Positions 16,940 to 26,704 of a DNA stretch of 64,000 nt are shown in pieces. The stretch's first letter is position 1; each line of letters opens with the position of its first letter. The stretch comes from an uncultured Alphaproteobacteria bacterium (GTDB taxonomy: Bacteria > Pseudomonadota > Alphaproteobacteria > Micropepsales > Micropepsaceae): NCBI GenBank assembly GCA_902826695.1, contig CADEFU010000009.1, positions 62,001-126,000 of the forward strand, written 5' to 3'. The notes beneath the pieces are model-generated. The model ran no database searches. It worked only from the letters and a program-made list of their open reading frames with translations, and was not told the origin of the DNA. Made by a program: the position numbers and the translations under genes.

Positions 16940-19450
16940 TCACTGCTTCACCGGCCGGTTGCGGCCTTCGCGGCGGCCGTAGCGGATGTAGTGGTCGTAA
17001 CCTGAGGCGAGGCTACCGTCGGCGATCGCGCCGGCGACGTCCGGGTTTTGGCGGAGGTAGTAGACTTCGTCGAAGTCGGGGGGGATTGCGGTCGCCTCCA
17101 ACGTGGTGCTGTCGCGGCCGAACTGATCTTTCAGAAGGGCGGCCGCGGCGCGGTCTAGGTCTGCAGGGCGCACGTGACCTTGCGCGGGGGCGGCCATGCC
17201 GACGCGGGCGAGGAGGCCCGCCTGGCTGCGCAGCGCTGTGGCGCGAATTTTTTCCAATGTGGCGGCGTCGTTTTCGACGACCGATTTGAGCAGGTGCTGG
17301 AAGGCCACCCAATAGTGGTCGGTCCAGGCCGACGACGAGGCCGAGGCGGCGATGCGTTGGCCGAGTTGCGTCATGCGGTTGTCGGCGGCGCGCAGCGTGT
17401 TGCGCTGATCCTCGAAATAGAGGCCGACGCCGGCGAGCGTTGCGGCGGCGGCGTGACCGCGTTGCACGAGACTGCGCACCAGGTTGTTGCGGACGATCGA
17501 GGAAAACTCGAGGTGCTTGGCGCGGCCGGCGATGACGGAGTTGCCGAATGTCGTGGTGTCGCCGCGGTCGCGGTGATGGTAGTTCGCAAGCGGCTCGTGG
17601 ATGACGGCGATGTCGGCGTCGACGAGGAAGCGCAGGTTGAAGTCCCAATCACCCAACACCGGGTACTGCTCGTTGTAACCGCCGAGTTTGTCATACACAT
17701 CGCGACGGAACAGAAAGGCGATCGGCGGAAAGAAGTTCGCGATCGCCATTTCCATAAGGTGGACGTTCTCGACCCAGCCGTTGTAGGGCGCCTTCGAATG
17801 GATCACGATGCCTTTGGGCGTCACTTCTTCCGACACGTATGTCGACTTGGTGATGACGCCGCCGTAGTGCTTGCCTTGCTTGCCGTCGAGGAAGGCGACG
17901 GTCTTGCGCAGAAACTCAGGCTCCCAGCTGTCGTCGTCGTCGTGAATGATGACGTAGTCGGAGTCCGCGTTGCGAATCGCCAGATTCGATGCCGCTTCCA
18001 TTCCGCGGTTCTTGACCGCGTCTACCAACCGAATGCGCGCCTGATCACAGTTCGTGCGCTCGATCGTGGCGCGAACGGGATCGTTGTCGCCGCCATCGTT
18101 CACGACGACGTGGACGTAATCCTGAAACGTCTGCGCCGCGACGCTTTTCAGCGCGCGCTCGAGAAACATCGGACGGTCCATCGTGCGCGTGATGATGGCG
18201 ACGGCGGGGCGCCGGCGCGCCGCGCGTTCAGGCGGACGGACGCTTGCCGCTTTGAGATCGCCCGCCAGACGCTTCTGCAACGCTTTAGCGATTTCGGGCG
18301 GGTACTCGACCGCCGCTTGGCCGCAAGGCCAAAGCGAATCTTGAATGCGCCGGTCCGGCGTGTCGCCCTCGAAGCGCGGCTCCGGCTTCGGGAGCAAGGG
18401 CACGCGCGCATCGCGGCCGAAATCGGCCGAGCGGGTGACGCCGGCAAAGGCGGCGAGATCGTCCTTCGTCGGATGCACGAGCACGCGTGCAATGCGAGAC
18501 CACGCCGCCGCTTCGGCGGCGCGCAGGTCGGCGAGCTGGATGCCTTCGGGCAGGCTCGCCAGATAGTCGAGCACGCCCACAAACATCGGGTCGCTCTCGC
18601 GCGTCGGCGCATCGGCGAGAATGCCCGGTGCGCCCGGCGCGATGATCTGGCCGCCGCGTTCTTCCTGCGCGAGCCACTGGATGCTGTCGCCCTTCGGCTC
18701 GAACAGATATTCGATCAAGTGCCGGTTCAGGATCGGCGAGGTTTCGGGGCGCGCCGGATCGAACGTGTCGGCTTCGAAGACGAGACCGAAGGCGCGGCCC
18801 CATTCGCTGCGGTCGGAGTTCGGGAAGCCGGAGCGGCCGAAATAGGCGCCCCACCATTCGTACTCGGGGAACGCTTTGGCCAGCAGCGTTTGCGCGGTTG
18901 CTTGCCAGCCGGTGTCAACCAGCAATGCCGTGCCGGACGAGCCCAGTAGCTGCTTGATGTAACCCTCAAACAGCATGCTTTGGTGGCGGAACAGGGTCTG
19001 GACGACTTCGGCGATCTTGCTGCCGCTGCTAAGGAAGCGGCCGAGATCGGCGCCGTTGCCGATGAGCGAGGGGTCCACCGGGTTCAACCGCGCGCCGGAC
19101 GGCGCGAAGCGGAACATGCCGCGGACGAACTCGGCGAGATTGATGTGGCGGTACTCTTTCGACAGCACGTCGATTGCCGCTTCGGGTTTGCGGTTCCAAA
19201 CGCCGCGCGCGACGACGAGGCGCGATATCCAGAAGAAATCACCCGTTGCAGGCGGGGGCAGCTTCGTCGCCCGCACGAACACGTCGAGGGCACGGCGGAT
19301 GCGGACGCCGGCGCGGGACACGAACAAAGCGCGGGCGCCATGCTCCTGCTCGAACACCAAGATTTGCGCGTGGAGCCGCGATAGATAGCCCGCGACCGCA
19401 GGGCCCAAATCGTTGCGACCGAAAGTGTAGCCGGCGTTCAGATCGCTCAT
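16940..19450 (-). CDS. Large HAD-associated glycosyltransferase with C-terminal YYLxxNPDV repeat
   Basis: An 836-residue protein. Residues 1-330 match the non-HAD half of COG5610-type proteins (AGYTFGRNDLGPAVAGYL, LLVDTGWQATAQTLL near 177-191). Residues 415-650 are a GT2 domain with VAIITRTMDRPMFLERAL, VVVNDGGDND and a metal-binding IIHDDDDSWEP (501-511). The last 45 residues carry YYLRQNPDVA and the HY-RYGRREGR ending, a short module often found at the ends of bacterial glycosyltransferases. The ATG at 19450 follows the stop of the HAD gene after one base (TAACATG). It is soluble, probably acting on a surface glycan. Confidence 0.8.
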   Translation of the reverse strand: MSDLNAGYTFGRNDLGPAVAGYLSRLHAQILVFEQEHGARALFVSRAGVRIRRALDVFVRATKLPPPATGDFFWISRLVVARGVWNRKPEAAIDVLSKEYRHINLAEFVRGMFRFAPSGARLNPVDPSLIGNGADLGRFLSSGSKIAEVVQTLFRHQSMLFEGYIKQLLGSSGTALLVDTGWQATAQTLLAKAFPEYEWWGAYFGRSGFPNSDRSEWGRAFGLVFEADTFDPARPETSPILNRHLIEYLFEPKGDSIQWLAQEERGGQIIAPGAPGILADAPTRESDPMFVGVLDYLASLPEGIQLADLRAAEAAAWSRIARVLVHPTKDDLAAFAGVTRSADFGRDARVPLLPKPEPRFEGDTPDRRIQDSLWPCGQAAVEYPPEIAKALQKRLAGDLKAASVRPPERAARRRPAVAIITRTMDRPMFLERALKSVAAQTFQDYVHVVVNDGGDNDPVRATIERTNCDQARIRLVDAVKNRGMEAASNLAIRNADSDYVIIHDDDDSWEPEFLRKTVAFLDGKQGKHYGGVITKSTYVSEEVTPKGIVIHSKAPYNGWVENVHLMEMAIANFFPPIAFLFRRDVYDKLGGYNEQYPVLGDWDFNLRFLVDADIAVIHEPLANYHHRDRGDTTTFGNSVIAGRAKHLEFSSIVRNNLVRSLVQRGHAAAATLAGVGLYFEDQRNTLRAADNRMTQLGQRIAASASSSAWTDHYWVAFQHLLKSVVENDAATLEKIRATALRSQAGLLARVGMAAPAQGHVRPADLDRAAAALLKDQFGRDSTTLEATAIPPDFDEVYYLRQNPDVAGAIADGSLASGYDHYIRYGRREGRNRPVKQ

Positions 19451-19451
19451 G

Positions 19452-20387
19452 TTACAGCCTCGCCCACTGCGAGAGGTCGTGGCCACGCGACTTCCAGGTG
19501 TCCACGAAGGCGCGCAGGGCGCGCTCGCGTTCGGTCACCTCTTGGCGCGAGATCGGGAAGTGGATGGCGCCCCACCCCGCTTCGCGGGCGCGCAGGACGT
19601 CGCCTTGCCAGGCGTCACCGACGTGAAGGAACTGCGTGGGGGCGAGGTCCAAATCCTTGGCTATGTGAGCGAAGAGCTTGCCCGAGCGTTTGGAGATGAT
19701 GTGGTCGGCGCTTGAGTAGATCTTGTCGTACCAGTTCGTCACGCCGTTGCTCAGGCGAGTTAGGATCGTGCCGATTTCGGCTTTGCCGAGGTACATGTCG
19801 CTGACGAGGATCACTTTGCCGCCACGAGCGCGGAAGGTAATGGCGAGTGCCGCGAGCACAGGGTTCACGGTTAGGTTCGCGGTTTCGTAGTCGAGCTCGG
19901 CGTCCAGGAAGACCTTTTCGCTCTCGCGTGGCAGGTTGAGCGCCGTGCGGGCGTAGCGGATCACTTGTTCGATGTGACCCTCGCGGCAGCCTTCAACGGC
20001 CTTGCGGGTGCGGTAGCTGAAGTCCATGCCGTGGAGGCGTGCGAATAGCAGGTCGATGTCGCTTGGAGCCTTCGCGACGCTGGCGGCGAGGCGGTCACTG
20101 ACGTGGGTTGAGAGTTCCTGGTAGCGCGCGGTCTCGGGCTTGTTGTTGCGCAGCAGGAAGGTGTCGAAGACGTCGAACGACAGGACGCGCGGTTCGCGCG
20201 AAGCGATCTCGTCGTCGAGTGCTGCACGGATGGTACCGGCAGTGGGGCCGGCGAGCAGCGCTTGGCGGGTTTGGCAAGCGAGGAGTTCGCGCGCGACGGC
20301 GGCGAATTCGTAGATGACGGGCGCGGGGAAGGTCGCGTCGTCGGTTGCGGAGGTGGGTTGCGCCATCCAGCGATCGGTCCGGTTCAT
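19452..20387 (-). CDS. HAD-superfamily hydrolase, COG5610-like N-terminal part
   Basis: A 311-residue protein with the four HAD motifs: SFDVFDTFLLR with nucleophile Asp72, VSDMYL for motif II, the lysine of SKRSGKLF for motif III and HVGDAWQGDV for motif IV. The alpha-helical cap lies between motifs I and II. In COG5610 proteins this domain is usually joined to the region that here opens the next gene, so the pair looks like one ancestral protein split into two frames. Starts at 20387 or 20366 are both possible. Likely phosphatase acting in glycan precursor metabolism, by inference. Confidence 0.82.
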   Translation of the reverse strand: MNRTDRWMAQPTSATDDATFPAPVIYEFAAVARELLACQTRQALLAGPTAGTIRAALDDEIASREPRVLSFDVFDTFLLRNNKPETARYQELSTHVSDRLAASVAKAPSDIDLLFARLHGMDFSYRTRKAVEGCREGHIEQVIRYARTALNLPRESEKVFLDAELDYETANLTVNPVLAALAITFRARGGKVILVSDMYLGKAEIGTILTRLSNGVTNWYDKIYSSADHIISKRSGKLFAHIAKDLDLAPTQFLHVGDAWQGDVLRAREAGWGAIHFPISRQEVTERERALRAFVDTWKSRGHDLSQWARL

Positions 20388-20457
20388 TCGAGGGGCTTCT
20401 TGGGGGCACTATAGCGACGGGGTTTCCAGCGATAAACCGGTAAGCGTTACGACCGGG

Positions 20458-21066
20458 TTATGGTTTCCGCGTGCACCACTCGTCCGCCGTCATCTCCCAG
20501 TAGAGCGAACGGCGGATCGTTCCATCGGCACGGATCGCGTCGCGCTCGCCCATCCGGCGGAAGCCCATGCGGTCGATCAACTTGGCCGAGCGGACGTTGT
20601 CGAGCGCCGCCGTGAGGCAGATCATGCGGACGCCCAAGGCCGCAAAGATCCAGCCGATCGTGTGGGCCGCCCCTGCCCCGCCCGCCCCGGCGCTTTGCAG
20701 GCTGGCGCGGAGGGCGCCGCCGAGTTCGGCCGCCGAGCGGTCCGGCCAAACGGTGATCTTCGAGTAGCCCATCACGTGGCCGTCATGGGTGTTCAGGATC
20801 AAGAGGCACTCGCCCCGCGTCCGGGCATCTTCGCATTCCCGGATCCAGGCCTTGACCGAGGCCAAAGTTACCGGCTTCGGCAGCGCGTAGATCGGCTCGG
20901 AGACGGCCGGGTCGGCGAGCAGGTCAAGCGTCGCCTCGGCGAGGGCTTCCGTCGCGAGGGCGCGGCCAGTGCCCAGGGTCGTGAGATCCGCGGTGCGTAC
21001 GGCCTCGCGGATCGCTTGTTCTTCCTCCGCTGAGACGTGGAGGACGGTCTTCGGCGGCGCGGCCAA
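20458..21066 (-). CDS. GNAT-family N-acetyltransferase
   Basis: A 202-residue protein with a GNAT core in the second half: GYSKITVWPD, then the helix after the acetyl-CoA loop (GAAHTIGWIFAALGV), TAALDNVRSAKLIDRMGFRR and a final tryptophan-rich strand. The N-L-S-A type sequence before GFRRMG is diagnostic of the RimJ/RimL-like branch. Acceptor is unknown. The frame begins with TTG directly after the stop of the glycine-zipper gene (TAATTG); no ATG lies upstream of the domain, so a non-ATG start is required. Confidence 0.75.
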   Translation of the reverse strand: MAAPPKTVLHVSAEEEQAIREAVRTADLTTLGTGRALATEALAEATLDLLADPAVSEPIYALPKPVTLASVKAWIRECEDARTRGECLLILNTHDGHVMGYSKITVWPDRSAAELGGALRASLQSAGAGGAGAAHTIGWIFAALGVRMICLTAALDNVRSAKLIDRMGFRRMGERDAIRADGTIRRSLYWEMTADEWCTRKP

Positions 21067-21639
21067 TTACTGGCCGCTGACGATGCGCCAGGTGCCGTCG
21101 GGTTGGCGGCAGGCGACGCCGGTTGCGGTTTCCGGACGGCCGTCGATGTAGACGCGCTGCTCGAACTGGCGGCAGGGGCCGCTATAGCCGTTGTAGCCGT
21201 CTTCGTAGTACTCGGCCGGCGTCACGGTGCCGTAGTTGTTGGTGTGCGGGTTACGCCATTCGTACTCTTCGCCTTCGTCGCCGTTGAAGGCGTCGTAGTA
21301 GGTGTTGTTGTAGTAATAGGCGTCGTGGCGCTTGTCCTTGCAGGCGTCCTTGGCGATGGCATTGCCGGCGATGCCGCCCAAGACGACGCCACCGATGGTG
21401 GCCGCCGTCTTGCCCGAACCTTTGCCGAACTGGTTGCCGATGATGCCGCCGACGATCATGCCAAGGCCGGTGCCCACGGCGACGTCGGTTTCGCAGTTCG
21501 AGGTGTAGTTGTTCGCCTGATAGGGGCCGCTTTGATCGGGCTGGCCCTGGCCGTAGTTGCCGTAGACCTGACCGGTCGCGAAGGCCGGGACGGCGGCGAT
21601 GGCGGCCGCGGCAAGGCTCAAAGACATACGCTTCAACAC
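21067..21639 (-). CDS. Glycine-zipper 2TM envelope protein
   Basis: A 190-residue exported protein with an N-terminal signal peptide ending near PAFATG. Residues 50-95 hold a glycine-zipper double hairpin (GTGLGMIVGGIIGNQFGKGS, GGVVLGGIAGNAIAKDACKD), as in Rickettsia 17-kDa-antigen-like proteins. The start is GTG at 21639, fixed by GGGAGAG six bases upstream; the ATG at 21627 would be too far from it. A Tyr-rich middle and a C-terminal domain with two cysteines (GPCRQF, GVACRQPDGTW) follow. It probably sits in the outer membrane or periplasm. Confidence 0.82.
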   Translation of the reverse strand: MLKRMSLSLAAAAIAAVPAFATGQVYGNYGQGQPDQSGPYQANNYTSNCETDVAVGTGLGMIVGGIIGNQFGKGSGKTAATIGGVVLGGIAGNAIAKDACKDKRHDAYYYNNTYYDAFNGDEGEEYEWRNPHTNNYGTVTPAEYYEDGYNGYSGPCRQFEQRVYIDGRPETATGVACRQPDGTWRIVSGQ

Positions 21640-21742
21640 GTCGAACTCTCCCTTTGTCTTACGGGAAATATAGGCTTCCCCTCCGCCGCTCGCGAGGGGG
21701 GCTGCCGGTGACCCCGGTCACAGGACCCTTCCCAAGGCAGCG

Positions 21743-22936
21743 TTAATTCAGCGCCACGATCTTCCAGCCGCGCCGCTTCAGTTCGGCCGCCGCGGCGCGC
21801 GAGACCTTGCCCGTCGTCGCGAGCACGGGGGCCTGCGTTTCGCCGCGGGTTGCGAGTTCCTGGCTGATGCCGGAGAGGCGCTTGGCTGCGCTTTCGGTCC
21901 ACGCCAAGTCGTCGAACGGGAAGACGGCGACGAGAGCGCCCTTCTCGTTCCGGCTGAGCGCGAACTCGGAGACGACGTAGAACTCCTTCAACGTGCCCAG
22001 CGTTGCGCTGTGTTTGGCGGAGAGTTCGGCGCGGTAGCGGTTGAACTTCGCGACGTCGGCACTGTCGGCGTTGGCGGCCCGGCGGACGAAGGCTTCGCTG
22101 TTGCTGGCGCTCAGCGTCTCAAGTGCCACGGCGATCGCGTAGGTATCGGCGGGCGAGTAGGCGCGGTTTTCGACGAAGACCTCGATCACGTCGCCGGCGA
22201 CCCCTAAGGGCTTCAGCTTTTTCGTCACGATCTCGGCGATTTCGGCCGAGCTTTTGTCGCGGATCGGGACCGCCAAGGCGGAGGCCGTTTGGGTCGCGGA
22301 GACCGCAACGCCTGCGCCGCCCGGGATCGCCGAGATCGCGGCCGTAACCGAGAGGTCGCCTGCCGCCATGACGCGGGCCACATCTGCGAGCCCGTCGCGC
22401 AACGGCGTGAAGTCCGTGTACGGATCGACGTTCAGTTCGAAGGCGAGCGCGCGCATCGCCTTCTTCACGCCGGCGACACTCTCGACGAAGTCGTCGCGGC
22501 TGGCGCCGCTGTTTTCGACTTCGCTGACCGTACGATCGAACATGTTCGCGATGCCGGAGAACAGGTTTCCGGTGGTCTCGACGGGATCGAGAATAAGGTC
22601 GCGGCCGAAACGAATGGGCGCGAGGCCCGCCTCGCCCAGCGCCTCGGCGAAGACCTCGGTCGAGGACATCTGCTCGAGCTTGTGCAGCGCTTCGAGTTCC
22701 GTCAGGCGCTCGCGCATCCGGCGCTGGCCGTTGACCTGGAAGGCGCCATAGGGCGTTTCGACGGCGTAGAGCCGCACGAAGCCGTCGCTGTGCACGGCCT
22801 CCTTTACCGTCCAGTTCGGGCCTGTGACCGAGGCCCCCAGAAGCGTTGCAGCGCTAAGCTCGGCCGGCTTCTCCGGGGCGACGGCGCCGGCGGCGGAAAC
22901 CACGAGCAAGAGGGCGAAAGCTGCGCTGGGACGCAT
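21743..22936 (-). CDS. Exported hypothetical protein
   Basis: A 397-residue protein with a clear signal peptide (MRPSAAFALLLVVSAAGAVA). After it the protein is mostly helical and acidic. Residues 120-150 contain GNLFSGIANMFDRTVSEVEN and the central part has a hydrophobic AISAIPGGAGVAVSATQTAS stretch that might insert in a membrane. The start follows AGGAG by eight bases. I do not recognise the family. It is followed on the same strand by the glycine-zipper gene after 103 bases. Confidence 0.65.
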   Translation of the reverse strand: MRPSAAFALLLVVSAAGAVAPEKPAELSAATLLGASVTGPNWTVKEAVHSDGFVRLYAVETPYGAFQVNGQRRMRERLTELEALHKLEQMSSTEVFAEALGEAGLAPIRFGRDLILDPVETTGNLFSGIANMFDRTVSEVENSGASRDDFVESVAGVKKAMRALAFELNVDPYTDFTPLRDGLADVARVMAAGDLSVTAAISAIPGGAGVAVSATQTASALAVPIRDKSSAEIAEIVTKKLKPLGVAGDVIEVFVENRAYSPADTYAIAVALETLSASNSEAFVRRAANADSADVAKFNRYRAELSAKHSATLGTLKEFYVVSEFALSRNEKGALVAVFPFDDLAWTESAAKRLSGISQELATRGETQAPVLATTGKVSRAAAAELKRRGWKIVALN

Positions 22937-23157
22937 GAGCGGCTCCTAGGTTGTGGGTCCGGGGAGCGACGAGAGTCATGCGATTCCCGGTTGCTGGCAA
23001 GCAAAGCGACGTTTGGCCAAGAAAAGTTAGTTATTTCAATCATTTCTTGGCTTTTCTGAATTTTCTAGGTGAGAAAGCCTTGTGCCGATCTGCAACTTGT
23101 CGTTTTATTCGCGCCGAGGTTGGGGAACTTCTCAAAAAAACGCTGGTTGGGGGAACG

Positions 23158-23766
23158 ATGGGACCAAAGCTCCTGTTTGTGGTGGCCGCCGCATTTTCGT
23201 TGAGCGCATGCACGATGGTGAAGTCGTACGTCGCGGACATTGATATGAGCGGGGCCGTCAAATACTGCGAGAAGAAGCGATCCAACGCCAGTATTGCGGC
23301 GATCAACGGCAAGCTGCCGATCGTGCACGTGGACGAGATCACGCCGGACATGCTGGTCATCGACGACGTTCCGACGGCGGCCGAGGTTGAGGCGATCCGG
23401 GCGCTGGCGCGCGATCAGCGCGACTGCCGCGACCACATCGAGATGGTGGCAAAGGATCATTGGCCGACGCAAACGGCGACGCGCAAAGAGCTCGCGATGA
23501 AGCTCGACCTTGTGACGGCGCAGTTGATCCGGCGAAACTTGAGCTACGGCAACGCAAACCGGCTCTACCGTGAGGCGGCGCTTGAGGCAGAAGGCAGGTT
23601 CACCGACGACCGCAAAGAGCAGCTCGCCCAGGCGCGTGCGCAAGAGGCTGCGGCTTGGCGCACAATCGGTGACGGCGTGCGCGCGATTGCGGGGACGCAA
23701 AAACCGGAGCCGTCCGGCGACCCGTGCACATGGGTGGAAGACAACGTGAGCTGCATGGCGCAGTAG
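23158..23766 (+). CDS. Hypothetical lipoprotein
   Basis: A 202-residue protein with a type II signal peptide: a short hydrophobic run then the lipobox LSAC, giving Cys18 as the lipidated residue. The mature part is helical and charged (RKELAMKLDLV, RRNLSYGNANRLYREAALEA), ending with two cysteines (DPCTW, VSCMAQ). The ATG at 23158 follows GGGGGAACG; an in-frame extension to 22951 would bury the lipobox and is rejected. The family is not recognised. The 220-base upstream region is AT-rich at 23025-23070, a likely promoter. Confidence 0.7.
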   Translation: MGPKLLFVVAAAFSLSACTMVKSYVADIDMSGAVKYCEKKRSNASIAAINGKLPIVHVDEITPDMLVIDDVPTAAEVEAIRALARDQRDCRDHIEMVAKDHWPTQTATRKELAMKLDLVTAQLIRRNLSYGNANRLYREAALEAEGRFTDDRKEQLAQARAQEAAAWRTIGDGVRAIAGTQKPEPSGDPCTWVEDNVSCMAQ

Positions 23767-23888
23767 CTGCGCCAATCGCTTGCCGCGTATGGCGTTCTGC
23801 TCGGCGTACTTCGACCTGCTAGCCGTCTGCCGTTTGCATCTTCGCATTTCTCGCGCCAGTCTCCCCGGATCGGACATTGAGAGGTTGC

Positions 23889-26096
23889 ATGCTGCGGGCG
23901 TTGTATTGGGCGGGCGGGCTGTTGGCGTTGGTCGTGGTTGCGGCCATCGTGTTCTTGCGGCCAACGTTTGTGAAGACGTTCGACGGGGCTTCCTATCTTC
24001 AGAACGGCGAGCGGTACGATGTGCGCGTCCTGCGCGACACGTATGGGGTGCCGCATGTCTATGGGAAGCGGGATGAGGACGTGGCGTTCGGCCTTGCCTA
24101 TGCGCATGCCGAGGACGACTTCGCGACGATCCAGCAGTCGTTGATGACGAGCCGGGGGCGGCTGGCGCTTGTCGACAATCAGACGCCGCGGTTGATGAAC
24201 GCGCTGACGAAGGCGGTGGGTCTTGGTGCCTGGTTCGATGTGGCGAGCGGCGATCCTGCGGTGACGGATTACCTCGTGCAGATGTTGCGCGTGCGGGCGC
24301 GGATCGACGAACAGATGAAGTCGAACATCGCCGAGGGGCTCATCTCGCCCAAAACGCGCGACGTGCTGGCGGCCTATGCGGACGGGATCAACCTCTACGC
24401 GGCGCAGCATCCGGACCGCGTCGTGCCGGGGTTCGGCGGCGTGAGCAGCGACGACATTGTCGCCGGGTTCGTGTTCTTCACCCCGCTGTTCTTCGGGCTT
24501 GAGCGCAATCTCGGCGAGCTGTTCGGGCCGGAGCGCGCGCGGGAGCTTTCCATTCCACAGGGTGCGGGGTCGAACGCGATGGCGGTCGCCCCGGCCCGCT
24601 CGGCCGACGGCGCGACGCGGCTGCTCATCAATTCGCATCAGCCGTACACGGGACCGCTCGCCTGGTACGAGGCGCGGTTGAAGTCGGAGGAAGGCTTAGA
24701 CCTCGTCGGCGGCACGTTTCCGGGGACACCGTTTATCGTGCACGGGTTTGGGCCGAAGTTCGGCTGGGCGAACACAGTCAACAATCCCGATCTCGCCGAC
24801 GTCTATGTGCTGACCGTCAATCCGGACAATGCGAACCAGTACAAGTTCGACGGCCAGTGGCGGGACTTCACCCGCTTCGAGGCGGAGATCGAGCTGCGGG
24901 TCCTTGGGCCGCTGGCGATCCGCGTGAAGCGCGACGTCTTGTGGTCTGTGCATGGGCCCGTTATCCAGCGGCCGCACGGCACGTATGCGTTGCGCTATGC
25001 GACGATGGACAAGATCAATCAGGTTGAAGCCTTTTACCGCACCAACAAGGCGGACGGGTACGACGCGTTCGTCAAGGCGCTTGAGATGCAAGCGATCCCG
25101 AGCTTGAACTTCACGTTCGCGGACCATACCGGGCGCATCGCCTACATCTACAACGCCATGTTTCCGAAGCGCGATCCGGCCTACGATTGGCAGAAATACT
25201 TGCCAGGCGATACGTCGCGCACGCTGTGGGAGGGTTATCTGCCGTTCGATAGTGCCGTGCCGCGGGTGGTCAACCCGAAGGCGGGCTTCGTCTACAACGC
25301 GAACAACACGCCGTTCTCGGCGACGGCGCTTGCTGAGAATTTGAGGGCCGGCGATTTCTTAGCCACGCAAGGGATCGAAACGCGCGAGACGAACCGGGGC
25401 TTGCGGTTGTTCGAGCTGCTCGACGCCGATACGTCGATCACGCGCGAAGAGTTCGCCCAGATCAAGTACGACAAGCGATACTCGGCGCGCTCGGAGCTTG
25501 CGAAGCTTATTGCGCGGATCAAGACGATGGATTTCTCGGCGGCAGCGGACGCGGCGGACCTGCAAAAGGCGCAGGCGCTGCTTGCTTCGTACGATCTTTC
25601 GACGGATGCGGAGAACCGCGTGGCGGCACTTGCCATCATGGTGGGGTTGCCCGTCGTCGTGCCGACATTTCAGGGCAAGCCCGAAGGCGACATCCCGGCC
25701 GCGATGCGCGCCGCCATCGCGACGCTCAACAAGCACTACGGCCGGCTGGATCCGCAATGGGGCGAGGTCAACCGCTTCCGGCGGGGCAAGATCGACGCGC
25801 CGGCGAACGGTGGGCCGGACGTGCTGCGCGATTTCGAGTCCGACATCGTGCCGCAAGCCGATGGCAAGTTCGAAGCGCGCAAGGGCGATACGCTCTACTA
25901 CTTCGTCGCGTGGGACAAAGTGGGCCGCGTGAGCGCGGAAGGGATTCACCAGTTCGGCTCGGCGACGCTGGACGAAACGTCACCGCACTACGCGGACCAA
26001 GCGGCGATCTTCCTCAAGGAACAGATGAAGCCGATCTGGCTCGACGAGGCGGACTTGCGGAAGAACTTGAAGCGCGAGTACCGGCCAGGCCGTTAG
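23889..26096 (+). CDS. Penicillin acylase family Ntn-hydrolase
   Basis: A 735-residue membrane-anchored or exported amidase. A hydrophobic segment (residues 4-23) is followed by RVLRDTYGVPHVYG and FGLAYAHAEDDF, diagnostic of the alpha chain. The nucleophile is Ser228 in QGAGSNAMAV; self-cleavage before it would yield alpha and beta chains. Later blocks include INSHQPYTGPL and GWANTVNNPDLADVY. Family members act on beta-lactams, acyl-homoserine lactones and other amides; the substrate is not predictable. The ATG at 23889 follows GAGAGG. Its stop overlaps the convergent copper chaperone gene by four bases. Confidence 0.88.
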   Translation: MLRALYWAGGLLALVVVAAIVFLRPTFVKTFDGASYLQNGERYDVRVLRDTYGVPHVYGKRDEDVAFGLAYAHAEDDFATIQQSLMTSRGRLALVDNQTPRLMNALTKAVGLGAWFDVASGDPAVTDYLVQMLRVRARIDEQMKSNIAEGLISPKTRDVLAAYADGINLYAAQHPDRVVPGFGGVSSDDIVAGFVFFTPLFFGLERNLGELFGPERARELSIPQGAGSNAMAVAPARSADGATRLLINSHQPYTGPLAWYEARLKSEEGLDLVGGTFPGTPFIVHGFGPKFGWANTVNNPDLADVYVLTVNPDNANQYKFDGQWRDFTRFEAEIELRVLGPLAIRVKRDVLWSVHGPVIQRPHGTYALRYATMDKINQVEAFYRTNKADGYDAFVKALEMQAIPSLNFTFADHTGRIAYIYNAMFPKRDPAYDWQKYLPGDTSRTLWEGYLPFDSAVPRVVNPKAGFVYNANNTPFSATALAENLRAGDFLATQGIETRETNRGLRLFELLDADTSITREEFAQIKYDKRYSARSELAKLIARIKTMDFSAAADAADLQKAQALLASYDLSTDAENRVAALAIMVGLPVVVPTFQGKPEGDIPAAMRAAIATLNKHYGRLDPQWGEVNRFRRGKIDAPANGGPDVLRDFESDIVPQADGKFEARKGDTLYYFVAWDKVGRVSAEGIHQFGSATLDETSPHYADQAAIFLKEQMKPIWLDEADLRKNLKREYRPGR

Positions 26097-26557
26097 TGGC
26101 CGTCGTGGCTTTCGCTTTCGCCTTCGACGTAGAGGTCGAATTCCATCGCCTTGCCGTTCGCGAATTCGATCTTGAAGGAGACCATCTCTTCTTCGACGAG
26201 GGGCTTTTTCAGGCCGATCAGCATGACGTGACGGTCTTTGACCAGCTTCAGCGTTTCGCCGGGAGCGATGGTCAGCGGCAACTCGACGGGGCGCATGCGC
26301 ATGATGTCGCCGGTCATCGTCATCGTGTGAACTTCGACCTTGTCGGCGGCCGGCGTGGAAAGCGCCTTAATGACCAGAGGCTCTTTCCCGTTGTTGACGA
26401 TTTCCATGTAAGCCGCGCCGGTCTTTGCGCCGGCGGGCGTCGGGGCCGCGCGCGGGTGCTCGATCTTGATCGTGCCTTCGCTGACCTGGTGGCCTGAGGC
26501 CGTGCCCGCCAACAGCGCACTCATCGCCAAAACTGCCGCACCAAGAATCGACCGCAT
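26093..26557 (-). CDS. Periplasmic copper chaperone PCu(A)C
   Basis: A 154-residue exported protein with an N-terminal signal peptide ending near SGHQ. The copper motif is present: HTMTMTGDIMRMRP followed about 20 residues on by RHVMLIGL, giving the His and Met ligands of the H-M-x10-M-x21-H-x-M pattern. These proteins deliver Cu(I) to the CuA site of cytochrome oxidase. A His-rich C-terminal end (ESESHDGH) may add metal affinity. GGAGAG lies six bases before the ATG. No Sco-family gene is adjacent. Confidence 0.9.
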   Translation of the reverse strand: MRSILGAAVLAMSALLAGTASGHQVSEGTIKIEHPRAAPTPAGAKTGAAYMEIVNNGKEPLVIKALSTPAADKVEVHTMTMTGDIMRMRPVELPLTIAPGETLKLVKDRHVMLIGLKKPLVEEEMVSFKIEFANGKAMEFDLYVEGESESHDGH

Positions 26558-26704
26558 TCAAACTCTCCAAAGAACAGGCGGCACACCCATGGGCCGCTGG
26601 GCCGAGATATAGGGGGCGCGGGCATGTTCGGCTAGCCACAGCTGCGTGACTTGTGCGCACAGTGTATTCGGGCTTTCTTGGCACGAACTTTACCAGGAGC
26701 AATC

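Noticed and set aside
17174..18949. 591-codon plus-strand frame opposite the large glycosyltransferase
   Set aside because: It is an antisense shadow in a GC-rich gene; the minus strand carries clear GT2 and COG5610 motifs.
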